A stretch of DNA of 37,901 nucleotides from NCBI GenBank assembly GCA_964518335.1, contig CAZFDT010000047.1:1-37901 (forward strand), written 5' to 3'. Shown one piece after another: positions 7,483 to 16,094 of this stretch. Positions within the stretch are counted from its first letter, which is position 1. Each line of letters begins with the position of its first letter. The stretch is from CAZFDT01 sp964518335. GTDB taxonomy: Bacteria > Planctomycetota > Phycisphaerae > Phycisphaerales > Phycisphaeraceae. A model generated the notes under the pieces. It did no database searches and had not been told where the DNA came from. It saw nothing but the letters and a program-made list of their open reading frames with translations. The position numbers and the translations under genes were made by a program.

Positions 7483-8394
7483 CTACTCCCACGCCAGCAT
7501 GCGGCGGTAGTCGGCCAGGCGCCGGTCGATGTCGGCGCGGGTGATCTCCTGGAGGCGGTCGAGGCTGAACGACTCGATGGTGAAGCTGGCGACGACGGTG
7601 CCGTAGGCCATGGCTTTGCGGAGCGCGGCGACGGAGACTTCGTCGTTTCCGAGGGCGGCGAGGTGGCCCATCATGCCCCCGGCGAAGCTGTCGCCGGCGC
7701 CGGTGGGATCGACCACGTCGCGTGCGGCGAAGGCGGGCAGGGCGGCGACGCCGTCGCGGTGCAGCAGGAACGCACCGTGCTCGCCCTTCTTGATGACGAC
7801 GAAGCGCGGGCCCATGTCGAGGATCGCCTCCCCGGCGAGGACGATGTTGCTCTTGCCGGTCAACTGAAACGACTCCTCGTAGTTGAGCACCAGGCCATCG
7901 ACCTTGCGGAGCAGCTCCAGCAGGACGGGTTTTTCGTGGGCGATCCACAGGTCCATGGTGTCGGCGACGACCAGCCGCGCGTCGGGGAAGCTGGCGAGGA
8001 GCTGCAGTTGACCGGCGGGGTGCGTGTTGGCGAGGAAGACGTACCGGCTGTCGCGGTACTGCGGCGGGACCCCGGGGATGGTCTCGGCCAGCACGCCCAG
8101 TTGCACCTCGACGGTGTCGCGGACGTTCATGTCGTCGTGGTAGCGGCCGTGCCAGCGGAAGGTCTTGCTGCCGGCGCGGCGTTCGAGTCCGGCGGTGTCG
8201 ATGTGGAAGTGCTCGAACACCCTGCCGCAGGCGTCGGGGAAATCGTCGCCGACGGCGGCGACGAGCCGCACGGGCGTGAAGAAGGTGGCGGCGGCGGCGA
8301 AATAGACGCACGACCCGCCCAGCACGTTCTCGACGGTGCCGGTGGGCGCGTCGATGGTGTCAATGCCGATGCTGCCGGTGACGATGAGACTCAT
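7483..8394 (-). CDS. PfkB-family (ribokinase-like) sugar or nucleoside kinase
   Basis: 303-residue cytoplasmic kinase that would transfer phosphate from ATP to a sugar or nucleoside hydroxyl. The N-terminal PfkB signature region is IDTIDAPTGTVENVLGGSCVYFAAA (described in parts: GGS at about 27-29). The C-terminal signature DPTGAGDSFAGG contains the catalytic base D235 and the anion hole. The substrate is not readable from sequence. AGGAG lies about 5 nt before ATG 8394. The small zinc-ribbon protein gene follows after 43 bp on the same strand, and gltX lies 57 bp upstream across two hairpins. Confidence 0.92.
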   Translation of the reverse strand: MSLIVTGSIGIDTIDAPTGTVENVLGGSCVYFAAAATFFTPVRLVAAVGDDFPDACGRVFEHFHIDTAGLERRAGSKTFRWHGRYHDDMNVRDTVEVQLGVLAETIPGVPPQYRDSRYVFLANTHPAGQLQLLASFPDARLVVADTMDLWIAHEKPVLLELLRKVDGLVLNYEESFQLTGKSNIVLAGEAILDMGPRFVVIKKGEHGAFLLHRDGVAALPAFAARDVVDPTGAGDSFAGGMMGHLAALGNDEVSVAALRKAMAYGTVVASFTIESFSLDRLQEITRADIDRRLADYRRMLAWE

Positions 8395-8411
8395 GGTGGC
8401 TCCTGAATAGC

Positions 8412-8448
8412 CGCGGCCAGTGGCCGCGCGGCGCGACCGGTGGTCGCG
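8412..8448 (-). terminator. Tandem hairpins after gltX
   Basis: Two adjacent inverted repeats immediately downstream of the gltX stop: CGCGGCCA/TGGCCGCG (8412-8419 and 8421-8428, 1-nt centre) and CGCGACC/GGTCGCG (8432-8438 and 8442-8448, GGT loop). No T-tract. They probably mark the gltX 3' end before the kinase start at 8394. Confidence 0.45.
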
Positions 8449-8451
8449 GCT

Positions 8452-9948
8452 TTACATGGTGAGACAGCGTTCGATGCGGGCGAGCGTCGCGGCCTTGCCG
8501 AGGATGGCGAGGGTGGCGTCGATGGGGGGGCTGACGGTGGTTCCGCTCACCGCGACGCGCAGGGGTTGGGCGACCTTGCCCATGCCCAGCCCCCGGAAGT
8601 TGGCGAACGCCGCGATCGCGTCGTGCGCGGTTTGCCCGGTCCATGGGTCCACTGCAGCGAGCGCCGCCTTCAGCTCGCGCAGCACGGCGACGCCCTCGCC
8701 GTCGTTCTTCGCCAGCACCTTCTTCACCGCGTCGGGGTCGTAGGCGATCGTGTCGTCGGGATCGAGGAAGAACCGGCCCTGTTTCAACGGGTCTTCCAGC
8801 GTCTTGCTGCGGGCCTGGTAGCTGACGGCGAAGGCGTCGAACACGCCCTTGTTCTCCAGGTCGTAGAGGGCCTGCACGTGGTGGGCGCCCAGGTGCTGGC
8901 GCAGGGCGCGCGCGAACGCCTCGGGGGTCAACTGCGCCAGCGCCTCGCCGTTGAACGCCAGCAGCTTCTCGCGGTCGAAGCGGCTGTTGCTCTTGTTGAC
9001 GCGGTCGAAGTCGAACTTCTGCCGGAAGAAATCCATGTCGTAGCGCTCGATGTCCCCGCCGGGGTTCCAGCCCAGCAGCGTGATGTAGTTGCAGATGACC
9101 CCCGGCAGGTAGCCGCTGACGCGGAAGTCGGCGACGTTGATCTCGGGCAGGGCGACGCCCAGGTGGTGTGCGATCGCGGTGGCGACATCGAGGTCGTCGT
9201 GCTGCCTGGCGACGAAGGCGTTGAACGCTTCGAGGTCGATGCCCGCCGGCTGGGCGAGGTCGGCGGCCTCCTGCGGGTCGTGGTCGTCGAGCCACTTCGT
9301 CGCCGCCGCACGGGCGATCTTCGCCTTGTCGCGCTTGCTCATCTTCGACCCGTCGGGGTTCATGATCGACGGCGTGTGGGCGAACACCGGGCGGGCGTAC
9401 CCGAACGCATCGAACAACGCCGCGTGACGAGGCGTGTTGGACAGATGCTCCTGGCCGCGGATCACGTGCGTCACGCCCATGTCCGCGTCATCGACCACGA
9501 CCGCCAGGTGAAACGTCGGAAAGCCGTCCGCCTTGCGGATGACGAAGTCCTCCAGATCGGCAGCCTTCACCTCGACCCGGCCATACACCGCGTCGTCGAT
9601 GACCACGTCACTGTCCATGCGGAAGCGAACGGCGCCGGCGTCCTCGTAGGCGCGACCGGCCCGCAGCAGCTTGTCGATGTGCTCGTTGTAACGGTCCAGG
9701 CGTTGTGACTGCCGCGGCTCGCTCCCGGCATTGTCCCAGTCGAGGCCGAGCCATTTCAGATCGCGGAGAATGCCCTCGGCCGAGGCTTCGCTGGAGCGCT
9801 TCTGGTCGGTGTCCTCGAATCGGAGGATGAACGATCCGCCGCGGCCGCGGGCGTAGGCCCACGAGTAGAGCGCCGTGCGCGCCCCGCCGATGTGCAACGC
9901 CCCGGTGGGCGAGGGTGCGAAGCGCGTGACGACTCGATCTGGACCCAT
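8452..9948 (-). CDS. gltX: Glutamyl-tRNA synthetase
   Basis: Class I aminoacyl-tRNA synthetase charging tRNA-Glu. 498 residues. The HIGH-equivalent is at about 19-22 (PSPTGALHIGG), and KMSKR at 202-206. The C-terminal anticodon-binding helical domain includes VSYQARSKTLEDPLKQGRFF. There is no Shine-Dalgarno sequence. Instead TAGAAT ends exactly 6 nt before the ATG, so the transcript may begin at or next to the start codon. Divergent from glnS across 110 bp. A GCTGCAGTG motif is embedded at 8650-8658. Confidence 0.97.
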   Translation of the reverse strand: MGPDRVVTRFAPSPTGALHIGGARTALYSWAYARGRGGSFILRFEDTDQKRSSEASAEGILRDLKWLGLDWDNAGSEPRQSQRLDRYNEHIDKLLRAGRAYEDAGAVRFRMDSDVVIDDAVYGRVEVKAADLEDFVIRKADGFPTFHLAVVVDDADMGVTHVIRGQEHLSNTPRHAALFDAFGYARPVFAHTPSIMNPDGSKMSKRDKAKIARAAATKWLDDHDPQEAADLAQPAGIDLEAFNAFVARQHDDLDVATAIAHHLGVALPEINVADFRVSGYLPGVICNYITLLGWNPGGDIERYDMDFFRQKFDFDRVNKSNSRFDREKLLAFNGEALAQLTPEAFARALRQHLGAHHVQALYDLENKGVFDAFAVSYQARSKTLEDPLKQGRFFLDPDDTIAYDPDAVKKVLAKNDGEGVAVLRELKAALAAVDPWTGQTAHDAIAAFANFRGLGMGKVAQPLRVAVSGTTVSPPIDATLAILGKAATLARIERCLTM

Positions 9949-9954
9949 GACGCG

Positions 9955-9960
9955 ATTCTA
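9955..9960 (-). promoter_or_regulatory. -10 box for leaderless gltX
   Basis: TAGAAT (5/6) followed by six bases (CGCGTC) and the gltX ATG. No -35 recognised. Same geometry as the promoters of the higB-like, XRE and brnT genes. Confidence 0.5.
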
Positions 9961-9997
9961 GCGGATTTGTTGATTCGATTGGCGATGCGCCAGCACG

Positions 9998-10003
9998 TAC
10001 AAT
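9998..10003 (+). promoter_or_regulatory. Candidate -10 box of glnS
   Basis: TACAAT (5/6) in the gltX-glnS gap, about 56 nt before the preferred glnS ATG. TACAAT is also the candidate -10 for csp, pnp, the MFS gene and the GH4 gene. Confidence 0.4.
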
Positions 10004-10058
10004 CGGCGGGCCTGCTTGTCACACGGATGTGAATATCATGCCCTGCGATGCAGTTCCC

Positions 10059-11783
<1,725 letters not shown>

Positions 11784-11838
11784 GTGATGCCGGTGAATGG
11801 GCCGTCATGGCAGTGCGCTGATCGCGGCGGCCGGCATC

Positions 11839-11847
11839 TGCTATAAT
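11839..11847 (+). promoter_or_regulatory. Extended -10 promoter of the S16 protease-domain gene
   Basis: TGC followed by a perfect TATAAT (TGN-TATAAT, extended -10), 34 nt before the ATG at 11882. The -35 is weak (CTGATC region), as allowed for extended -10 promoters. AGGGG lies in the short leader. Confidence 0.6.
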
Positions 11848-11881
11848 CGTCCCATTCGCATGTGCCACAGGGGCTTTCGGG

Positions 11882-13096
11882 ATGCTTGCACCCATCATGA
11901 CAACGTCGGGTTTTCGCCGGTCGGCGATCGGGTTGGTCGCGGCTGTCGTGCTGCAGTGGTCCTCGACCGCGCGGGCGGCCGACACCGTGGAGCGGCCGCA
12001 GTCCACGATCAAGGGCATGGTGGTGCGTCAGCTCGACTCGGGCCGACTCACCGGCATGGCGGTGGGCATCATCGCCACGGCCCAGTCCGGCGACGCCGCC
12101 GGTCGCGTCGAGATCCGCGGCCAGATCGGCGACGACATGCGCTCGGCGCTCGATGAGGCCGTCCGCTACGTCCGCGTCGCCCATCCGACCCTGGGCAAGA
12201 GCGCCATCGCCGTCAGCTTCGAGGAGCGCTATTCGCCCAAGGACGGCGGCTCGGCGGGCACGGCATTCGCCCTGCTGCTCCGCTCGCTCTTCGAGGGCTA
12301 CGCCATCGATCCGAAAGTCGCCATCACCGGCGACATCGCGGTCAACGGCACCGTCCAGCCGATCGGCGGCGTCGCCGCCAAAATCAGGGGCGCCATGGCC
12401 GACGGATGCACCCTCACGCTCATCCCGACGCAGAACGCGCCCGCCGTCGCCGACCTGATGGTCAAGCCCCAGGATCGTCTCGAAGTGCTGCGCGGGATGC
12501 AGATCTTCACCGTCGCCTCGGTCGATGACGCCGTCGCACTCGTGCGCGCCGATCGCGCCGACGCCGTCAAGGAGTCGATCGCACTCTACGGCGAAGTGCA
12601 GGAGACGATGAAGCAGTACGGCGTAGGCACGCTGTCGAGCAAGGCCATTCAGGACAAGCTCGCCCGCATCCTCGAACTCACGCCCGGGCACGTCACCGCC
12701 CAGCACGCGGCCGACATCGGCAAGGGCAAGTCGCCCCGCCATTACACGCGCACCGCCTCCGTCATCGAGATCTTCAGCGCCGCACGGCCGTTCTGGGTCG
12801 TCGTTACCTCCGGCAAGCAGCGGATCACGCGCAGCGACCTGCCCGCCACCACCATGGCCACCATGATGAAGGACCTCACCGCGATCAAGGCCCAGACCCA
12901 TCCCGACGTCGAGGGCCTGCGCCACGCCATGCACACCTGGATCGACACGGTCAATCGCGTCCTGTCGGCCAACAAGCCCATCAGCCCGTCGGACATGGCC
13001 ATCATCGACCGCCGCGCCGAAGCCCTCCGCACGGAACTCAAGCGCCTCGACGCCGACGAGGCCCTGGTCGAGAAGATGATGCGCGAAGGCTACTGA
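11882..13096 (+). CDS. Exported Lon-type (S16) serine protease domain protein
   Basis: 404 residues with a signal peptide (hydrophobic core AIGLVAAVVLQW, cleavage near TARAA-D, about residue 33), followed by a stand-alone Lon proteolytic domain with no AAA+ ATPase. The catalytic serine sits in PKDGGSAG (S124; Lon PKDGPSAG) and the lysine in IGGVAAKIRGAMADGC (K167; Lon IGGLKEKLLAA). The S-K distance is 43, the same as S679-K722 of E. coli Lon. TGDIAVNGTVQPIGG matches the Lon TGEITLRG(R)VLPIGG strand. The C-terminal 200 residues (helical, charged) match nothing I recognise. It should act in the periplasm or outside, where ATP-driven unfolding is not available. ATG 11897 is an alternative start. 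Confidence 0.88.
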   Translation: MLAPIMTTSGFRRSAIGLVAAVVLQWSSTARAADTVERPQSTIKGMVVRQLDSGRLTGMAVGIIATAQSGDAAGRVEIRGQIGDDMRSALDEAVRYVRVAHPTLGKSAIAVSFEERYSPKDGGSAGTAFALLLRSLFEGYAIDPKVAITGDIAVNGTVQPIGGVAAKIRGAMADGCTLTLIPTQNAPAVADLMVKPQDRLEVLRGMQIFTVASVDDAVALVRADRADAVKESIALYGEVQETMKQYGVGTLSSKAIQDKLARILELTPGHVTAQHAADIGKGKSPRHYTRTASVIEIFSAARPFWVVVTSGKQRITRSDLPATTMATMMKDLTAIKAQTHPDVEGLRHAMHTWIDTVNRVLSANKPISPSDMAIIDRRAEALRTELKRLDADEALVEKMMREGY

Positions 13097-13371
13097 GCGT
13101 CGACGCTTGCGGCGAGCAGCTCGACCGCATCGCCAATCGTTTTGACGTGCTGGGCCGCCTCGTCGGGGACGGACACGCCGAATTCCTCTTCGATGTTCAT
13201 CGTGAACTCGACGATGTCGAGGCTGTCGAAATTCAGGTCGTGGAACAGGTGCGTGGCCGCGGTGATCTCCGCGGCGTCGGCGCCGACTTGCTCGGCGGCG
13301 AGACGAATCACCGCGGCGGTGATCGCCTCGGGCGTGAGTGTGGGGCCGATAGGGGGGCTTGATGGTTCCAT
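13090..13371 (-). CDS. Acyl carrier protein
   Basis: 93-residue acidic carrier protein. The phosphopantetheine attachment serine is S50 in LNFDSLDIVEFTM, followed by the typical EEEFGVSVPDEAA helix and TIGDAVELL. The N-terminus has a proline-rich extension of about 12 residues. Start at 13371 is chosen because of GAGGA about 8 nt upstream; the frame continues to 13647 only as a shadow of the XRE gene. The last codons overlap the convergent S16 gene by 7 bp. No fatty-acid or polyketide synthesis genes are adjacent, so whether this is the housekeeping ACP or a dedicated one cannot be said. Confidence 0.92.
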   Translation of the reverse strand: MEPSSPPIGPTLTPEAITAAVIRLAAEQVGADAAEITAATHLFHDLNFDSLDIVEFTMNIEEEFGVSVPDEAAQHVKTIGDAVELLAASVDAQ

Positions 13372-13391
13372 GGTGGGCGTCCTCGTGGGGG

Positions 13392-13739
13392 TTAGTCTGC
13401 CGCGGCCGGTCTGAGGGCGACGGCCAGCTTGCGGATGGTGGCGAAGTCGGGATCGACCTTGCCGCGCTCGATGCGGTTGAGCGTCTCGGCGCGCACGCCG
13501 GCACGCCGCGCCAGCTCCGCCTGCGACAGCCCGAGGCGTTTGCGGCGGATCATCAGCCGACGGGCGATCGTCTGGCGCTGGCCCGCCCAGGGCGAGAGCG
13601 ACTCGGTGGCGTCCGGCCCCGTCGGCGCCCGCGCCGCCGCGGCGCACAGGGCGTCGAACCGCGCCGCACGCACCACGACGTACTCGACGCCTCCCAGCGT
13701 GATCCGCTCGTGCTCGATGGCCTCGGCCGCTGTCGCCAT
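13392..13739 (-). CDS. XRE-family HTH protein, antitoxin-like, no adjacent toxin
   Basis: About 115 residues. The N-terminal segment LGGVEYVVVRAARFDALC resembles the short beta/alpha lead found in antitoxins that pair with RelE-like toxins. The C-terminal HTH is clear: RKRLGLSQAELARRAGVRAETLNRIERGKVDPDF (quoted in parts, about residues 70-103). No toxin ORF adjoins it: downstream is the acyl carrier protein and upstream a radical SAM gene on the other strand. ATG 13739 is preferred over the in-frame TTG at 13766, because a promoter lies between them and its TATTCT ends 6 nt before the ATG. It may regulate the ACP gene 20 bp downstream, or be a relic of a module. Confidence 0.85.
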   Translation of the reverse strand: MATAAEAIEHERITLGGVEYVVVRAARFDALCAAAARAPTGPDATESLSPWAGQRQTIARRLMIRRKRLGLSQAELARRAGVRAETLNRIERGKVDPDFATIRKLAVALRPAAAD

Positions 13740-13745
13740 GTCAGG

Positions 13746-13773
13746 AGAATAGCAATATTGATCCAAAAGTCAA
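13746..13773 (-). promoter_or_regulatory. Promoter of the XRE gene, leaderless geometry
   Basis: -35 TTGACT (13768-13773, 5/6), 16-bp spacer, -10 TATTCT (13746-13751, 4/6), then six bases and ATG 13739. An 8-bp palindrome CAATATTG (13753-13760) lies between the boxes and could be the autoregulatory site. The stretch is strikingly AT-rich for this genome. Confidence 0.62.
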
Positions 13774-13883
13774 GATTATGTTGTAACGCAATAAGCGGGC
13801 GAACCCGTCCCCCGGGCGTCGCGCCTTGCGCCGCCGCGGCGCCGGGTCTTGCTTTTGCCAGTTGGTTTGGATAATGTTTGGTC

Positions 13884-15011
13884 ATGGACGGAACCTACGA
13901 GTACCGCGACGCGCTGCCGCAGGGATTGGCGCGGCGGCGGGGGGCGGGGCTCAACCCCGGCAACCGGTTCGAGTCGGTGCGGCTGCACGTGCTGGGCGAG
14001 GCGATCGATGCGCGGTGGGTCGAGGTCGAGGCGGAAGGGGGCGACGCCGATGCGCCGGTGCGCGTGCCGGTGCAGGTCTTCGCCGACAAGACGGTCCGCG
14101 TCATCAACGAGGTCGCCGCCACGTCGGACGTGCCGTTCGACTGGACGGTCAATCCCTACCGCGGCTGCGAGCACGGGTGCATTTACTGCTTTGCCCGGCC
14201 GTATCACGAGTACCTGGGCTTTTCCTGCGGGCTGGACTTCGAGACCAAGATCGTCGCCAAGTTCGACGCCCCCCGGCTGCTGCGCGAGGAGCTGGGCAAG
14301 CCGTCGTGGAAGGGCGAGCCGATCGTCATGTCGGCGATCACCGACATCTACCAGCCGCTGGAGAAGGAGCTGCAGTTGTCCCGCCAGTGCCTGCAGGTGA
14401 TGGTCGAGTGCGGCCAGCCGGTGACGACGATGACCAAGAGCGCGCTGGTGCTGCGCGACATCGAGCTATGGTCCAAGGCGTCGCGGATGAACACCGGGCG
14501 GGTGGTCGTGACGCTGGTAACGCTCGATGACGAGCTGGCGAAAGTGCTGGAGCCTCGCGCCGCCGCGCCCGCCCGGCGGCTGGGGGTGATCCGGCAGCTC
14601 GTCGAGGCGGGCGTGAACGTGAGCGTCAACGTCGCCCCGGTGATCCCCGGCCTGACCGACCACGAGATGCCGCGCATACTCCAGGCCGTCGCCGACGCGG
14701 GGGCCACCCGTGCCGCCTGGGTCCTGCTGCGGTTGCCCTGGCAGCTCAAGGACCTTTTCCTCGATTGGCTCAAGCGTCACGCACCCGACCGGGCCGGCCA
14801 CGTCGAGTCGCTCCTGCGCCAGGCGCACGGCGGCAAGCTCTACAACGCCGCCAAGGGCCAGCGCGGCCGTGGCAAAAGCCCCGTCACCACTCAGATCGCC
14901 AACGTCTTCGAGGTCTTCACCCGCAAATACGGCCTCAACCGCGACATCCGCCCCCTCAGCCGCAAAGCCTTCCGCCGACCCGACCTCAGCGGGCAACTGT
15001 CGCTGTTCTGA
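13884..15011 (+). CDS. PA0069-family radical SAM protein
   Basis: About 375 residues. The [4Fe-4S]/SAM motif is C95-X3-C99-X2-C102 in NPYRGCEHGCIYCFARP, which is the PA0069/SplB-like form. Further family stretches are TDIYQPLEKELQLSRQCLQ, TKSALVLRDIELW and the C-terminal NAAKGQRGRGKSP. The reaction catalysed by this family is not established. ATG 13884 is used; the frame extends to a TTG at 13878. GATAAT at 13870-13875 lies 8 nt before the ATG and there is no Shine-Dalgarno sequence, so the leader would be very short or absent. Confidence 0.93.
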   Translation: MDGTYEYRDALPQGLARRRGAGLNPGNRFESVRLHVLGEAIDARWVEVEAEGGDADAPVRVPVQVFADKTVRVINEVAATSDVPFDWTVNPYRGCEHGCIYCFARPYHEYLGFSCGLDFETKIVAKFDAPRLLREELGKPSWKGEPIVMSAITDIYQPLEKELQLSRQCLQVMVECGQPVTTMTKSALVLRDIELWSKASRMNTGRVVVTLVTLDDELAKVLEPRAAAPARRLGVIRQLVEAGVNVSVNVAPVIPGLTDHEMPRILQAVADAGATRAAWVLLRLPWQLKDLFLDWLKRHAPDRAGHVESLLRQAHGGKLYNAAKGQRGRGKSPVTTQIANVFEVFTRKYGLNRDIRPLSRKAFRRPDLSGQLSLF

Positions 15012-15056
15012 TCGGGCGAGACGGCGTCGAGTTTCCGCCCGCGACCAAGAAGGTGT

Positions 15057-15971
15057 TCACACCATCTTCAGAATCGCCTCGGGCAGGGCGGGGACCGCGC
15101 CGGGTTGGGAGGCGACGAACGCGCCGCAGTGGTTGGCCAACTGCAGCACGGCGGGGAGGGGCTTGCGCAGGGTCAGGCCCACGAGCAGGCCCGCGGCGCA
15201 GGCGTCGCCGGCGCCGACCGAGTCGGCGTCGTCGGCGGGCGGGTACGACACGGGGTCGCCTTCGAGCTTGCCGTCGGCGGTGTAGAGCACCGTGCCGCGC
15301 TCGGCGCGGGTGAGTGCGATCATGCGCAGGTTGAACCGAGCCCGCAGCGCCGCCGCCCGCGCGTCGATCGCTTCCTTGTCCAGCGCCACGCCCAGCAGGT
15401 CGCACACCACGGGCAGCTCGCTCTCGTTGAGCTTGACCGCCGTGCTCAACTCGCAGCTTCGCCGCAGCACGTGCTGGTCGAAGTAGCTCTGTCGGAGGTT
15501 GACGTCGAAGAGTCGGATCGCCCGCCGCGCGGTGTCGAGGAAGCGATAGATGCTGTTGCGGCTCTGAGCGTCGCGCTGGGCGAGGCTGCCGAAGCAGACG
15601 GCCTCGCAACGGCGGGCCAACTCCTCGTCGTCGGGGTCGAACCAGAGGTTGTCCCACGCCACGCCCGTAAGGATGTCGAACGACGGCCTGGCGGGGTCGG
15701 CGACATCGACGAGGACTTCGCCGGTGGGACGGTCGGGGTCGGCCTGCACGTAGCGGGTGTCGATGCCACGCTGCTGCAGTTGGGCGATCAGGTCGTCGCC
15801 GAGCCGGTCCTGCCCGACGCGGCTGACGAGCACAGCCCGGCCGCCGCGCCGCGCCGCAAGCTGCTGGGCGTGAACGACGACGTTGAGCGGGGCGCCGCCC
15901 GGATCCTGGCGATCGGGAAACACGTCGTACAACGCTTCGCCGATGCCGACGATCGTGAAACTGCTGGCCAT
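15057..15971 (-). CDS. PfkB-family carbohydrate kinase (fructokinase-like)
   Basis: 304 residues. The N-terminal stretch IVGIGEALYDVFPD followed by GGAPLNVVVHAQQL is the fructokinase-like PfkB start. The C-terminal signature is ADSVGAGDACAAGLLVG, with catalytic D256. It differs from the first PfkB protein in this window (different N-terminus and C-terminal signature), so the substrates probably differ. The start at 15971 is inferred from the family N-terminus. Upstream lacks a clear ribosome site, and TATCGC/TACCCT hexamers lie 6-11 nt before the ATG. Divergent from the giant propeller gene. Confidence 0.92.
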   Translation of the reverse strand: MASSFTIVGIGEALYDVFPDRQDPGGAPLNVVVHAQQLAARRGGRAVLVSRVGQDRLGDDLIAQLQQRGIDTRYVQADPDRPTGEVLVDVADPARPSFDILTGVAWDNLWFDPDDEELARRCEAVCFGSLAQRDAQSRNSIYRFLDTARRAIRLFDVNLRQSYFDQHVLRRSCELSTAVKLNESELPVVCDLLGVALDKEAIDARAAALRARFNLRMIALTRAERGTVLYTADGKLEGDPVSYPPADDADSVGAGDACAAGLLVGLTLRKPLPAVLQLANHCGAFVASQPGAVPALPEAILKMV

Positions 15972-16066
15972 AGGTCGGCGATAGGGTAGCACAGACCCAC
16001 GCCGGTGCTCTACACTTGGACGGGCGAACTTTTTCAGGCCGGCCGTCGTCCAACCGATAGGCCTCC

Positions 16067-16072
16067 TAGAAT
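16067..16072 (+). promoter_or_regulatory. Candidate -10 box of the propeller/TPR gene
   Basis: TAGAAT (5/6), 22 nt before ATG 16095. The predicted transcript would have a leader of about 16 nt. No -35 recognised. Confidence 0.35.
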
Positions 16073-16094
16073 CACGGGCTTCTTCGTGGAACGA

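Noticed and set aside
11786..11838. Inverted GATGCCGG / CCGGCATC after glnS
   Set aside because: Loop of 37 nt and no T-tract; it overlaps the S16 promoter. Chance is a sufficient explanation in a GC-rich gap.
13090..13647. N-terminal extension of the acyl carrier protein frame
   Set aside because: The extra codons are the other frame of the XRE gene; the ribosome site and family length point to ATG 13371.
13960..13985. GGTTCGAGTC resembling a tRNA T-arm
   Set aside because: Lies inside the radical SAM reading frame; no acceptor or anticodon stem can be built around it. No tRNA gene was found in the window.
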